64,000 nucleotides of DNA. Origin: Niabella soli DSM 19437 (lineage in GTDB: Bacteria > Bacteroidota > Bacteroidia > Chitinophagales > Chitinophagaceae). The notes below the pieces were generated by a model that worked only from the letters and a program-made list of their open reading frames with translations, was not told where the DNA came from and searched no databases. The translations under genes and the position numbers were made by a program. The stretch spans positions 3,410,001 through 3,474,000 of the forward strand of contig NZ_CP007035.1 of NCBI RefSeq assembly GCF_000243115.2, read 5' to 3'. Below are positions 44,183 through 53,733 of the stretch, piece after piece. How positions within the stretch are numbered: the first letter of the stretch is position 1; the number at the start of each line of letters is the position of its first letter.

Positions 44183-47100
44183 ATGAAAAAACTAATACTC
44201 ATACTGCTATTAGGAACTGTTTGCCACTTTGGATGGGCACAGGAACTTCAAATTAAAGGAACGGTGCGGGATAAGGACAATAATCCCCTTTCCGGCGCCA
44301 CCGTAACGGTAAAAGGAACGAATACCGCCACCGTAACGGATCAGAACGGAAATTTTAGCGTAGGCGCTACAAAAGGGCAAACGCTGGAGTTTTCTTATTC
44401 AGGAATGGAAACCACAGATGTAGCCATTAAGAACAACGAAGCCATAACGGTTTTGCTGCAGGGTAGCAGTAAAAACCAAATGGAAGAAGTAGTGGTGATC
44501 GGGTACGGTACCATTAAGAAAAAAGACCTTACCGGAGCAGTGGCTGCGGTAACGGGTAAGGACCTGCAGGCTAATTTGGCAAAGTCGGTTACCGGCGCCC
44601 TGCAGGGACGCATCGCCGGCGTAACGATTAGCAACGGAGGTGGGCAGCCTGGTGCCGGAATGAGCATCAACATTCGCGGGTTGAGCTCCCTGGGCAGTAA
44701 CACGCCCTTATATGTAATTGATGGTGTTTTTGGCGATATTAATCTGGTAGATCCTAATGATATTGCCTCGATCGATGTGTTGAAAGATGCTTCGGCAGCA
44801 GCCATCTATGGTTCGCGCGCCGCCAGCGGGGTGGTAATTATTACCACCAAAGGAGGGCGCAGAAACAGTCCGACGGTTATTAGCCTCAATGCTTTTACCG
44901 GCGTGCAAAGCCTGCCTAAAAGAATGGACCTGATGAACGGCCCGCAATGGAAAGCTTTTATAAAGCAACAAGGAACATTACCTCCCCAGGCTGAGGCCAT
45001 GAACAATAATACCGATTGGCAGGGTGAATCGTTTCATTCGGCTCCCATCAATAAGATCAATCTGGACATATCCGGTGGCGGCGAACATTCTACTTACAAT
45101 GTTTCTGCAGGTTACCAGGATCAGCAGGGTATTTTAAAAACCACCGGCTATAAAGCGTTTAACGTCCGTGCTAAAAACACGTTTGACTTTTTCAACAATC
45201 ATCTTCGCCTGGGAAATACATTTATAATAAAATCGGGCGACAGACAGTACTCAGATCTGACCATTACGGATATCCTGCGCCAAAACCCCCTGATGGCCAT
45301 CTATGATTCTGCGAAGCCGAGCGGTTATGCAACCTATGCTCCGTGGATGAAAAATTTGGCTAACCCGGTGGGATGGCTCAACACACGGAATCAGCACCAG
45401 TATCAAACGGACATCATGTTGAATGGTTATGGCGAAGTGGATTTGTTTGTGAAAGGGCTGAAATACCGCTTGAATGTGGGGATTAGCCGCGGATTTGGCC
45501 GGGGATACCAACGGATGCTGCCCCTGGCAGATGGAACGGCCGTTAACCCATCGTATTTGGGAGAAAGCGCCGGTTTTGGCAACCAATGGCTCGTTGAAAA
45601 CACGCTGCATTTTGACCGGGTCTTTGGTAAGCATAGCTTCAATGTATTAGCTGGTTATTCTGCCCAGGAAAATAAGGACCGGGCATTTAATGTATCGCGG
45701 GATAACCTGCCTGCAGGAACCGATGCTATCAATGCGGGTGCTTTGGATAACCAAAAAACCGGCGGCAGTTTGCAGGTGGCTTCCCTGGAATCGCAGTTTG
45801 GCAGGTTGGTTTACAGCTACGATAGCCGCTACCTGGTTACCGCATCGTTGCGCCGGGACGGCTCCTCCAAATTTGCCGAAGGGCATCGCTACGGGGTATT
45901 CCCTTCCTTTGCACTGGGATGGAACCTTTCTAACGAACGCTTCTTTGAAAGTTTGAAAAGTTCCATTAACGAATTCAAGATCAGGGCCAGCTATGGACGC
46001 CTGGGCAACCAGGATATTGCTAATTACAGTACACAGAGTTCGGTTACCAACGGAATCAACTATATACAAGGCAATGCGCTATGGAAAGGGGCCATTAATA
46101 ATGTTATGTGGGTTTCACCGGTAGACCTTAGCTGGGAATCAACAACGACTCAAAACATAGGTTTGGATCTCGCTTTTTTGAAAAATAAGCTCACCGTAAC
46201 CGCTGATTATTACCTGCGCCAAACGAGCGGCGTATTGTTATATATCCAACAAGCGCCCTCTTCCGGCCTGAAGGGGCAACCTTATATGAACGCAGGGGAT
46301 ATCGACAATAAAGGCTTTGAGTTTTTAGCCAATTATAGCGATGCCGTTGGTCAGTTGCATTACAATATTGGCATAAACGCCTCAACGGTTAAAAACAATG
46401 TAAAAGCGATAACGGTGGGTGGTAACAAGGAATTTTCAGGCGCGAACCCACGGGGAGAAGGCATCATCAACTGGGCCAGGATCGGCTACCCGATTGGTGG
46501 TTTTTGGCTGGTGAAAACAGATGGGCTGTTTCAGTCCGACGCGGAAGCACAGGCTTATAAAGATGCAAATGGCAACGTAATACAACCCAAGGCAAAGGCG
46601 GGTGATATAAAATATATCGACTTTAACGGCGATGGGAAAATTACCGATGGTGATGATGCACAGTATGCCGGCAGCCCTTTCCCTAAGTTAGCTTATGGCA
46701 TTCGCGGGGGGCTGGATTATAAAGGAGTGGACCTGGCCTTTTTCTTTGATGGTATGTACGGGAATAAGATCTACAACTATACCCGGGCACGAATGGAGCA
46801 AACCAATGAGTTCAGAAACTATTCAACTGCGTTATTGAACTCCTGGACAACCAGCAATACCAATACCACTATTCCCCGCTATTCTCTTGCAGACGATAAT
46901 GAGAATAGAAAGCGCACAAGCGACCGCTGGTTAGAGAATGGCTCTTTCTTCCGCCTCAAAACACTGGAAGTGGGCTACACCCTGCCTAAGCTATGGCTGA
47001 GCAAAGCCAGTTTAAAGAAAGCACGCGTTTTTGTAGCGGCAGATAACCTGTTTACGATTACCAAATACACGGGTTACACGCCGGATTTAGGCCGCAGCAA

Positions 47101-47206
47101 CGGTGATAACGGTGACGATATCGGTGGCGTATTCGGCAATGGCGTTGATTATGGCCGTGCACCACTGGCACGCAGCATTGTGTTGGGTATACAAGCCAGT
47201 TTTTAA
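44183..47206 (+). CDS. SusC family TonB-dependent outer-membrane transporter
   Basis: This 1007-residue transporter has a signal peptide ending GWAQ, a carboxypeptidase-D-like domain (IKGTVRDKDNNPLSGATVTV), the SusC plug (EVVVIGYGTIKKKDLTGAVA, IRGLSSLGSNTPLYVIDGVF) and a beta-barrel ending in VLGIQASF. SusD follows after 52 bases and a sulfotransferase, GH130 phosphorylase and symporter continue on the same strand. It should import an oligosaccharide that may contain mannose. Compared with the SusC at 17371 it is shorter and has no extra N-terminal leader. A terminator-like hairpin lies in its leader, and an AraC gene lies upstream. The cargo is not determinable from the sequence. Confidence 0.95.
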   Translation: MKKLILILLLGTVCHFGWAQELQIKGTVRDKDNNPLSGATVTVKGTNTATVTDQNGNFSVGATKGQTLEFSYSGMETTDVAIKNNEAITVLLQGSSKNQMEEVVVIGYGTIKKKDLTGAVAAVTGKDLQANLAKSVTGALQGRIAGVTISNGGGQPGAGMSINIRGLSSLGSNTPLYVIDGVFGDINLVDPNDIASIDVLKDASAAAIYGSRAASGVVIITTKGGRRNSPTVISLNAFTGVQSLPKRMDLMNGPQWKAFIKQQGTLPPQAEAMNNNTDWQGESFHSAPINKINLDISGGGEHSTYNVSAGYQDQQGILKTTGYKAFNVRAKNTFDFFNNHLRLGNTFIIKSGDRQYSDLTITDILRQNPLMAIYDSAKPSGYATYAPWMKNLANPVGWLNTRNQHQYQTDIMLNGYGEVDLFVKGLKYRLNVGISRGFGRGYQRMLPLADGTAVNPSYLGESAGFGNQWLVENTLHFDRVFGKHSFNVLAGYSAQENKDRAFNVSRDNLPAGTDAINAGALDNQKTGGSLQVASLESQFGRLVYSYDSRYLVTASLRRDGSSKFAEGHRYGVFPSFALGWNLSNERFFESLKSSINEFKIRASYGRLGNQDIANYSTQSSVTNGINYIQGNALWKGAINNVMWVSPVDLSWESTTTQNIGLDLAFLKNKLTVTADYYLRQTSGVLLYIQQAPSSGLKGQPYMNAGDIDNKGFEFLANYSDAVGQLHYNIGINASTVKNNVKAITVGGNKEFSGANPRGEGIINWARIGYPIGGFWLVKTDGLFQSDAEAQAYKDANGNVIQPKAKAGDIKYIDFNGDGKITDGDDAQYAGSPFPKLAYGIRGGLDYKGVDLAFFFDGMYGNKIYNYTRARMEQTNEFRNYSTALLNSWTTSNTNTTIPRYSLADDNENRKRTSDRWLENGSFFRLKTLEVGYTLPKLWLSKASLKKARVFVAADNLFTITKYTGYTPDLGRSNGDNGDDIGGVFGNGVDYGRAPLARSIVLGIQASF

Positions 47207-47258
47207 CCGATAGGTAGAGAGGGCGTAAATAAATTTTTATCTATTAAAATACGATATA

Positions 47259-48896
47259 ATGAAATTTTTGATCAAAAAATATACGGCTTTAGCAGTATTG
47301 GGGCTATCGCTTGCCGGCTGTAAAAAAGATTTTTTAAATAAAATAAACCCCAACTTTTCGGTGGAAGCTACGTTCTGGCAAACCGAAGCCGATGCGGTAA
47401 GTGCAATTCCTACTATTTATTCTCCCATCCGTAGTCAAATGGATGGTTACTACGGTGCCTGGTCCGGCTACCAAATGATGAACCGGGCCGATGACATGTG
47501 GATGCTGGCTGGTGAGGGAACAGAAGGGCCTACCTTTTATGTGCACTTCCTCAATACGGCCACCAGCCCAACCAACCAGTTTGGAAGTTTGTTCACGGGA
47601 GTGTCCAGAGCCAATACGTTTTTGAAAAACATTGGCCGGGTTTCCATGGATGAAACCAAAAAGAAAGCACTGATTGGTGAGGCCAGTTTTTTGCGCGGCA
47701 TGTACTATTTCCTGCTGGCTGCCAATTATGGCGATGTCCCTTTGCGACTGCTGCCTGCAAGCGATCCGGGAGAGCTCAACAAACCCTCTTCGCCCGAAGC
47801 CGAGATTTGGAAACAGGTAATTGCCGATTTTAAGACGGCTAAGGACGCACTGCCGGTGAGCAGGCCCAGCAGCGAACAAGGCCGGGCTACCAAAGGTGCT
47901 GCCATAGCCTACCTGGGCAAGGCCCTGGTGTATACCAAACAATACGCAGAGGCGGAAACCGAGCTAAAAGCCCTGCTCAGCGCACCTTATAGCTATGACC
48001 TGGTGAACTTTGAAAATAATTTCATGGAAACCACCAAGTTTAATCAGGAGTCAGTCTTTGAGCTGCCGTATAATGCTTACTTAGGCGGAGGAGGCCGCTG
48101 GGGCGGCGATGAACCCAACGGCTACCTGGGTTTTGTACTGCCCAATTTTTGCGGACCTGCAGGGTCCGGCGCCTGGTTCAAATTAGTGCCTGGTATTTCT
48201 ATGGTGCGCGATTTTGTAAGCGAAGAGCGCCCGGCCGGTTCCGATACCCGGTTTGACAAGCGCATGTACACCAGCTTTTTTTGGAAATACTCTGATTACG
48301 AAACGGGGCTGACCGACGGCAAATGGTTCGGCGACCATGACTTTGATTATTTTTGGCAGGAAGGACAAGGAAAATGGATCATGAACCCGGGCTTGGTTTA
48401 TCCGGACATAAATACAGCAACAGGGAAGAAACCGGGCCGTTTCCTGCTTAAAAAATATACCAACTTTTATATAAACAAAGAAGGCTCCAACAGCCATTAC
48501 GATAATGCAAACTGTAACAACAACCTGCGGATAATTCGTTTTGCTGAAGTATTGTTGCTGCATGCAGAAGCCTGTGCCCAAAACGGAAATACAGCCGGGG
48601 CGGCTGCCGACTTAAAGCGGATTCGCGACCGGGCCGGATTAGCCAATAAAACCTGGGGCAGCAAGGATGAATTGATGACAGAAATCATCAAGCAAAATGA
48701 GCTGGAGTTTTTCTTCGAAGGGCATCGCTTCTTTGACCTGAAACGCTGGTATACCCCTGCCCAAATGAAACAGATTTTGGTTAACAACCAACAACAGGGC
48801 GCTGAAAACTTCCAGCCTAAACATTATTATATACCTATTCCGCAAAGCGAATTGAATACCAATACGAGTATGCAACAACATCCGCTGTGGAAATAA
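47259..48896 (+). CDS. SusD family glycan-binding lipoprotein
   Basis: This 545-residue lipoprotein (lipobox SLAGC) pairs with the SusC just upstream. The SusD fold is shown by LIGEASFLRGMYYFLLAANYG, GRATKGAAIAYLGKALVYTK and the C-terminal NELEFFFEGHRFFDLKRWYT and HYYIPIPQSELN. No inserted domain is present, unlike the SusD at 20698. It is a surface glycan-binding protein with tetratricopeptide-like helices. Its ligand is unknown, but the following GH130_1 phosphorylase suggests a mannose-glucose containing glycan such as glucomannan. Length and motifs are standard for the family. Confidence 0.94.
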   Translation: MKFLIKKYTALAVLGLSLAGCKKDFLNKINPNFSVEATFWQTEADAVSAIPTIYSPIRSQMDGYYGAWSGYQMMNRADDMWMLAGEGTEGPTFYVHFLNTATSPTNQFGSLFTGVSRANTFLKNIGRVSMDETKKKALIGEASFLRGMYYFLLAANYGDVPLRLLPASDPGELNKPSSPEAEIWKQVIADFKTAKDALPVSRPSSEQGRATKGAAIAYLGKALVYTKQYAEAETELKALLSAPYSYDLVNFENNFMETTKFNQESVFELPYNAYLGGGGRWGGDEPNGYLGFVLPNFCGPAGSGAWFKLVPGISMVRDFVSEERPAGSDTRFDKRMYTSFFWKYSDYETGLTDGKWFGDHDFDYFWQEGQGKWIMNPGLVYPDINTATGKKPGRFLLKKYTNFYINKEGSNSHYDNANCNNNLRIIRFAEVLLLHAEACAQNGNTAGAAADLKRIRDRAGLANKTWGSKDELMTEIIKQNELEFFFEGHRFFDLKRWYTPAQMKQILVNNQQQGAENFQPKHYYIPIPQSELNTNTSMQQHPLWK

Positions 48897-48912
48897 TATT
48901 AGAGGATATGTG

Positions 48913-48949
48913 CGCTACAGGTAACCTGGCTACAATGCTGCCTGTAGCG
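48913..48949 (+). terminator. hairpin after SusD
   Basis: CGCTACAGG (48913-48921) and CCTGTAGCG (48941-48949) form a perfect 9-bp stem with a 19-base loop, 17 bases after the SusD stop. No T run follows, so it may be a partial terminator or an mRNA-stabilising hairpin that lowers expression of the sulfotransferase gene relative to SusCD. Confidence 0.4.
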
Positions 48950-49106
48950 TGCATTTCACCGCTATCAACTTAATGATCTTACCCGATGATTTGTAGCGCG
49001 TTTATTCACAATTAGAATTGTAAACGATCAGGAAGAACGATCTGACGCCATTCTTTTTTTTGACCGCGCACGCAAAGAAACCGACCGTTTAAAAACAACA
49101 TCCGGT

Positions 49107-50936
49107 ATGCCTACTATTCTCCCTTGTTATTCAAAAAGAAATATGCTATTGTCCGGTCTGCTGACTGGCCTGGTATTATTCATTTTTTCCTGCACGCGCA
49201 ACAGGGATGTCGCTCCTGCAGAAATGACCTCCAAACAATCGCTAAGTGCCCTGGCCGACAAAGGCCTGCTGCTGAATACCATTAGCAAGGAGGGTGATGT
49301 TTATATTTTCAATTTTGAACAAACCGACCCGCTCCGCCTCCCGCAACAGGACATTGCCACCATAGCCGCGGACCCCGCGCACTGGCGTACTACCCTTACT
49401 TTTAGCAACGGAACCACACTGGTACTTCCTACAAAAGGGGACAACCTTGATTATATAGTAGAAGATATAAAGCTCAATCCGTCGGGCTACAACCCACTCG
49501 CCGCCTTGGTGAATGTACTGCTGCCCACCTATGGCAGGGTAAAAGTAACCGTACACGGCAAAAATGGAGAAACGGGCACCATTAGGCACTTATGCCATGA
49601 GGATATTCCACGTCAGAGCGTGCCTGTTTTTGGCCTGTATGCAGACTATGACAATGTAGTGGATCTTACTTTTACTGACCGGGATGGCCGGGAGCGGGGC
49701 AGCACAACGGTCCACATCCGTACAGCCCCACTTGTTATACAGGATTTTCCCCAATGGAAACTGATAAAAACGCAGCCGGAAAAAATGGAACCCGGTATAA
49801 ATCTCATTAGCTATCCCGGAATGTCGGAAACAGATGTATCGCTGCCCTATATAGTCGATAATGAAGGGGAATTGCGGTGGTTATTGCTGTTGAAATCATC
49901 GCCCGACCTGCAGAAGCTTTCCGCTTCCATTGGCTTAAAACGCACAAAGAACGGTACTTTTATTGCCGGAGATCAGGAGCGGCCACGCATTGTGGAGATC
50001 GATATGTTTGGTAACCTCCTGCATCAATGGGATCTTCAAAAACTGGGCTATACCTTCCATCATGAGGTTACGGAGGCGGCTAACGGTAACTTTTTAATTA
50101 ATGTTACCAAAACAAGTGCGCACCTGGCAAACGGACAGCCCCGCGTGTATGATCATATGATCGAATTAGACCCGTTAAATGGTACGGTTGTAAAAGAATG
50201 GGACCTGGCAAAAATGGCCGATACGACACGTTACCAGAAGCCGGATGGTATTACGCCGCCACAATTTTCTCAAAGCCCTACCAACTGGGCACATAACAAT
50301 TCTATAAAAGAGATGGGAGATAATATACTGGCAACCATGCGGTACCAGGGTATTATTAATTTTACGCGCGCCGGAGCAACAAGATGGATCATTTCTCCAC
50401 ACAAATACTGGAGCGCACCCTACCAGTCTTTATTGTTAAATCCAATTGATGAAAGCGGCCATGCAATAACAGATCCGGCGGTCATAAATGGTGACGCGTC
50501 GGTACCGGGGTTCGACTGGCCCTGGGGACCGCACACGCCGGTGGTATTATCCAATGACGATATTCTGGTGTTTGATAATGGGTATAACCGCAACTGGGTG
50601 CCCAATTTTGGTTCAGGCGCCATTAATTATAGCCGGGTGGTGGAATACCGGATCGATGAAGATAAAAAAACAGTGCAGCAGGTTTGGTCCTATGGCAAAG
50701 AGCGGGGCACCGGCTGCTTTTCGCAGGCGCTTTCAGGCGTACAGTTCCTGCCACAGACAAAGCATGTGTTATTTTGCCCGGGAATGGGCGTACCCACCTC
50801 CATTGGATCGGGGGGGCGTGTAGTGGAAATAAATCCCCAGACAAAAGAAGTAATCTTTGAAATGGAAATTGCAACAGGTAATGGCACGGGCTTTCACAGG
50901 GTTACCCGCATGCCGTTGTACCCGGATACTATTTAA
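49107..50936 (+). CDS. aryl-sulfate sulfotransferase (ASST-like) lipoprotein
   Basis: This 609-residue protein matches the bacterial PAPS-independent aryl sulfotransferase family, beta-propellers that move sulfate between phenolic compounds through a histidine intermediate. Recognisable blocks are TFHHEVTEAANGNFLI (His318/319), NWAHNNSIKEMGDNILATMR (His396, Arg412) and WGPHTPVVLSNDDILVFDNG (His476), which correspond in order to the catalytic His, His, Arg and His of the E. coli enzyme. The N-terminal ~210 residues form a separate domain not needed in E. coli ASST. A lipobox FIFSC (Cys29) predicts membrane attachment. The start may be Met13 (49143). It lies 210 bases after SusD and 89 bases before GH130, apparently one operon. 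The family is clear; the acceptor and donor are unknown, and sulfated lignin-like or phenolic compounds are possible. Confidence 0.85.
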   Translation: MPTILPCYSKRNMLLSGLLTGLVLFIFSCTRNRDVAPAEMTSKQSLSALADKGLLLNTISKEGDVYIFNFEQTDPLRLPQQDIATIAADPAHWRTTLTFSNGTTLVLPTKGDNLDYIVEDIKLNPSGYNPLAALVNVLLPTYGRVKVTVHGKNGETGTIRHLCHEDIPRQSVPVFGLYADYDNVVDLTFTDRDGRERGSTTVHIRTAPLVIQDFPQWKLIKTQPEKMEPGINLISYPGMSETDVSLPYIVDNEGELRWLLLLKSSPDLQKLSASIGLKRTKNGTFIAGDQERPRIVEIDMFGNLLHQWDLQKLGYTFHHEVTEAANGNFLINVTKTSAHLANGQPRVYDHMIELDPLNGTVVKEWDLAKMADTTRYQKPDGITPPQFSQSPTNWAHNNSIKEMGDNILATMRYQGIINFTRAGATRWIISPHKYWSAPYQSLLLNPIDESGHAITDPAVINGDASVPGFDWPWGPHTPVVLSNDDILVFDNGYNRNWVPNFGSGAINYSRVVEYRIDEDKKTVQQVWSYGKERGTGCFSQALSGVQFLPQTKHVLFCPGMGVPTSIGSGGRVVEINPQTKEVIFEMEIATGNGTGFHRVTRMPLYPDTI

Positions 50937-51025
50937 AGATTTTTGTCGGGAAGCCTTACTGACAGGAACCGGTTGACGGCGATAGTGTAGATTGAAATGA
51001 AAGAGAATCAGATAGATTGAATATT

Positions 51026-52213
51026 ATGAAGGATCAGTTTCACCAACAATTAGAAGCACTTTTAAAAGAACAGACCCAGCTCCTCGCTGCAAAAAACCAT
51101 CCCTGTTCCTCCTACAACGGATATGTGCAACGCTTTCGGAACCCCGTGCTTACGGCCGCGCATACGCCGTTGTTCTGGCGTTATGATTTAAATCCGGCCA
51201 CGAACCCCTTGCTGCTGCAGCGTTTTGGGGTCAATGCGGTATTTAATTCAGGAGCCATTAAATGGAAGGGAAAGTATTTAATTTTTGCTAGGGTGGAAGG
51301 GTACGACCGAAAATCGTTTTTTGCCATTGCTGAGAGCCCGAATGGGATAGACAATTTTAAATTTTGGGATTACCCGGTACGGTTGCCCGAAATTGACAGC
51401 AGGGAAACGAATGTGTATGATATGCGTTTAACAGCACATGAAGACGGGTGGATCTATGGCATTTTTTGTTCGGAACGCAGAGACGAAACCGCTCGTCCCG
51501 GAGACCTGTCCAGCGCTATTGCCGCCACAGGAATTGTACGTACCCGGGATTTTTGTTCCTGGGAACGCTTGCCCAATCTTAAGTCCAAAAACCATCAGCG
51601 GAATGTAGTGCTGCACCCGGAATTTGTAAAGGGCAAATATGCGTTATACACGCGCCCCCAGGAGGGGTTTATAGATGCCGGCAAGGGAGGAGGTATTTGC
51701 TGGACGCTGATAGACGATATAAACAACGCGGTTATAGAAACCGAACAACTGGTTGAGGAGCGATTGTATCATACCATCAAAGAGGCAAAGAACGGAGAAG
51801 GGCCTCCGCCGATTAAAACCCACAAGGGATGGTTGCATCTAGCACATGGTGTAAGACAATGCGCTTCCGGCCTCCGCTACGTCTTATATCTCTATCTTAC
51901 CGACCTGGCGGCACCCGAAAAACTGATCGCCAGCCCGGCAGGATATTTTATGGCCCCAGAGGCTGAGGAGCGTATTGGTGACGTATCCAATGTATTGTTC
52001 GCAAACGGATGGATCGCAGATGCCGACGGAAAAGTAGTCATCTACTATGCTTCCTCCGACACAAGGATGCATGTGGCAACCTCCACGATTGACCGATTAT
52101 TGGATTACTGTCTGCACACCCGCCCGGATGGTTTAAAATCTTCCGCTTCAGTTAAAGCTATATCCGATATTATAACAGCAAATAAAAAATATTTAGCATT
52201 GCAAAGTGTGTGA
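51026..52213 (+). CDS. 4-O-beta-D-mannosyl-D-glucose phosphorylase-like (GH130_1)
   Basis: This 395-residue cytoplasmic protein (from the ATG at 51026, not the TTG at 51017) is a five-bladed GH130 phosphorylase. It uses inorganic phosphate to split beta-mannosyl-glucose into mannose-1-phosphate and glucose. The match to characterised GH130_1 enzymes is strong: TPLFWRYDLN, FNSGAIKWKGKYLIFARVEG, DRKSFFAIAESPNG, and NVYDMRLTAHEDGWIYGIFC with Asp132 in the place of the general acid (Asp131 in the Bacteroides fragilis enzyme). FCSERRD and IYYASSDTRMHVATSTID close the fold. The symporter gene follows after 16 bases. In B. fragilis the partners are an endomannanase and an epimerase; neither is visible here, so the glycan source is unknown. 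Confidence 0.88.
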   Translation: MKDQFHQQLEALLKEQTQLLAAKNHPCSSYNGYVQRFRNPVLTAAHTPLFWRYDLNPATNPLLLQRFGVNAVFNSGAIKWKGKYLIFARVEGYDRKSFFAIAESPNGIDNFKFWDYPVRLPEIDSRETNVYDMRLTAHEDGWIYGIFCSERRDETARPGDLSSAIAATGIVRTRDFCSWERLPNLKSKNHQRNVVLHPEFVKGKYALYTRPQEGFIDAGKGGGICWTLIDDINNAVIETEQLVEERLYHTIKEAKNGEGPPPIKTHKGWLHLAHGVRQCASGLRYVLYLYLTDLAAPEKLIASPAGYFMAPEAEERIGDVSNVLFANGWIADADGKVVIYYASSDTRMHVATSTIDRLLDYCLHTRPDGLKSSASVKAISDIITANKKYLALQSV

Positions 52214-52229
52214 GCAACAACTCGTCCAT

Positions 52230-53675
52230 ATGAGTACTATTAAATTAAAAGAAAAAATTGCATACGGTTTGGGAGACGCGGCTTCTTCTATGTTCTGGAA
52301 AATTTTCGGGATGTATGCCCTGTTTTTTTATACGGATGTATTGGGCATTACCTCGGCGGCGGCAGGCACCATGTTTCTGATCGCGCGCATCTGGGATTCG
52401 TTTTTTGATCTGGGCGTGGGCATTATGGCCGATCGTACCCGAACAAAATGGGGCCGGTACCGGCCTTACCTGTTATGGTTTGCTATACCTTTCTCCGTCA
52501 TGGGGGCCATTACTTTTTTTGTTCCGGATTTTGGAGCAACCGGAAAGCTGGTTTATGCGTATGCAACCTATTCCTTAATGATGATCATTTATTCTTTAAT
52601 AAATGTACCGTATGCTTCCCTGCTGGGCGTGTTATCATCCGATTCGCAGGAGCGTAATATTCTCTCCTCCTACCGGATGTCCTTTGCTTTTATCGGAAGC
52701 TTTATCACGTTTATGCTGTTGCAGCCCCTGGTTGATGGTTTTGCAGATGCCTTTGGATCAGAAAATGGCAGCGGCACGTCGCTAACGGTACATACCGGTA
52801 TCAGTACCGCGCCCATTGGATGGACTCTGGCCGTGGCGTCAATCGGAGCGCTCTGCACGGTGCTGTTCTTTCTTTGTTTCCGGTGGACAAAAGAAAGGAC
52901 GATTGCTGATATACCTGAAAATAGTGCGGAAAAAGGAACGATCCGGCAGGATTTAAAAGAACTTTTTAACAACGCACCCTGGTGGGTCCTGGTTGCTACC
53001 GGCTTGGCGGCATTATTATTTAATGCGGTGAGGGACGGTGTTGCTATCTATTATTTCAGGGATTATGTAAAGCTGAGTTATAAAATGCCTGTTACGGGTT
53101 GGGACAGTACCACTATTTATTTTCTCATTGGGCAGGCCGCTAATTTGATTGGAGTGATGCTGGCGCCCCGGATCTCGTTAAAGTACGGAAAGAAGAGGAC
53201 CTATATGGCGGCAATGGCCCTGGCGGGGATACTGAGCGTTATTTTCTTTTTTATTCCGGATCATTTTGGGTGGATCTTATTGCTGCAAACGTTGATATCT
53301 ATCTGTGCAGGCTATGTGTTGCCGTTGCTGTGGAGCATGTTTGCAGATATTGTGGATTACAACGAGCTAAGAACGAATCGCAGAACGGCAGGTTTAATTT
53401 TTTCTTCCTCCTCCATGTCGCAGAAGCTGGGGTGGGCAGTAGGTTCGGCACTGACCGGTTGGCTGCTTTTCCTGTTTGGGTATGATAAAGGCCTCGCAGA
53501 GCAAACAATGCATACGGTTCTGGGCGAGCGGATGATGATCAGCCTGTTGCCCGCTGTTTGTTGTGTTATGGCTTTTATAAGCATGCTCTTTTATCCGCTC
53601 AGCGAGAAAAAAGTGAAGGAAATTGCCGCGCAGTTGAAAGAGCGCCACGCAGCACATGCGCCGGAAGCAAGTTAA
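52230..53675 (+). CDS. GPH family glycoside/hexose cation symporter (MFS)
   Basis: This protein of about 481 residues has 12 hydrophobic segments and belongs to the glycoside-pentoside-hexuronide:cation symporter family. KIAYGLGDAASSMFWKIFGM, then DLGVGIMADRTRTKWGRYRP and MFADIVDYNELRTNRRTAG are the family's typical conserved loops. The ATG at 52230 is used; the GTG at 52206 would overlap the GH130 stop. It is the last gene of the SusCD-ASST-GH130 operon and is likely to import mannosyl-glucose or a similar disaccharide for the phosphorylase. The substrate is inferred from the neighbour. Confidence 0.88.
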   Translation: MSTIKLKEKIAYGLGDAASSMFWKIFGMYALFFYTDVLGITSAAAGTMFLIARIWDSFFDLGVGIMADRTRTKWGRYRPYLLWFAIPFSVMGAITFFVPDFGATGKLVYAYATYSLMMIIYSLINVPYASLLGVLSSDSQERNILSSYRMSFAFIGSFITFMLLQPLVDGFADAFGSENGSGTSLTVHTGISTAPIGWTLAVASIGALCTVLFFLCFRWTKERTIADIPENSAEKGTIRQDLKELFNNAPWWVLVATGLAALLFNAVRDGVAIYYFRDYVKLSYKMPVTGWDSTTIYFLIGQAANLIGVMLAPRISLKYGKKRTYMAAMALAGILSVIFFFIPDHFGWILLLQTLISICAGYVLPLLWSMFADIVDYNELRTNRRTAGLIFSSSSMSQKLGWAVGSALTGWLLFLFGYDKGLAEQTMHTVLGERMMISLLPAVCCVMAFISMLFYPLSEKKVKEIAAQLKERHAAHAPEAS

Positions 53676-53733
53676 TAACGGCCCGAAATTAAGCTGATGC
53701 CAGATTGATTATTGCAGTTGCTTTTTTTAAAGC

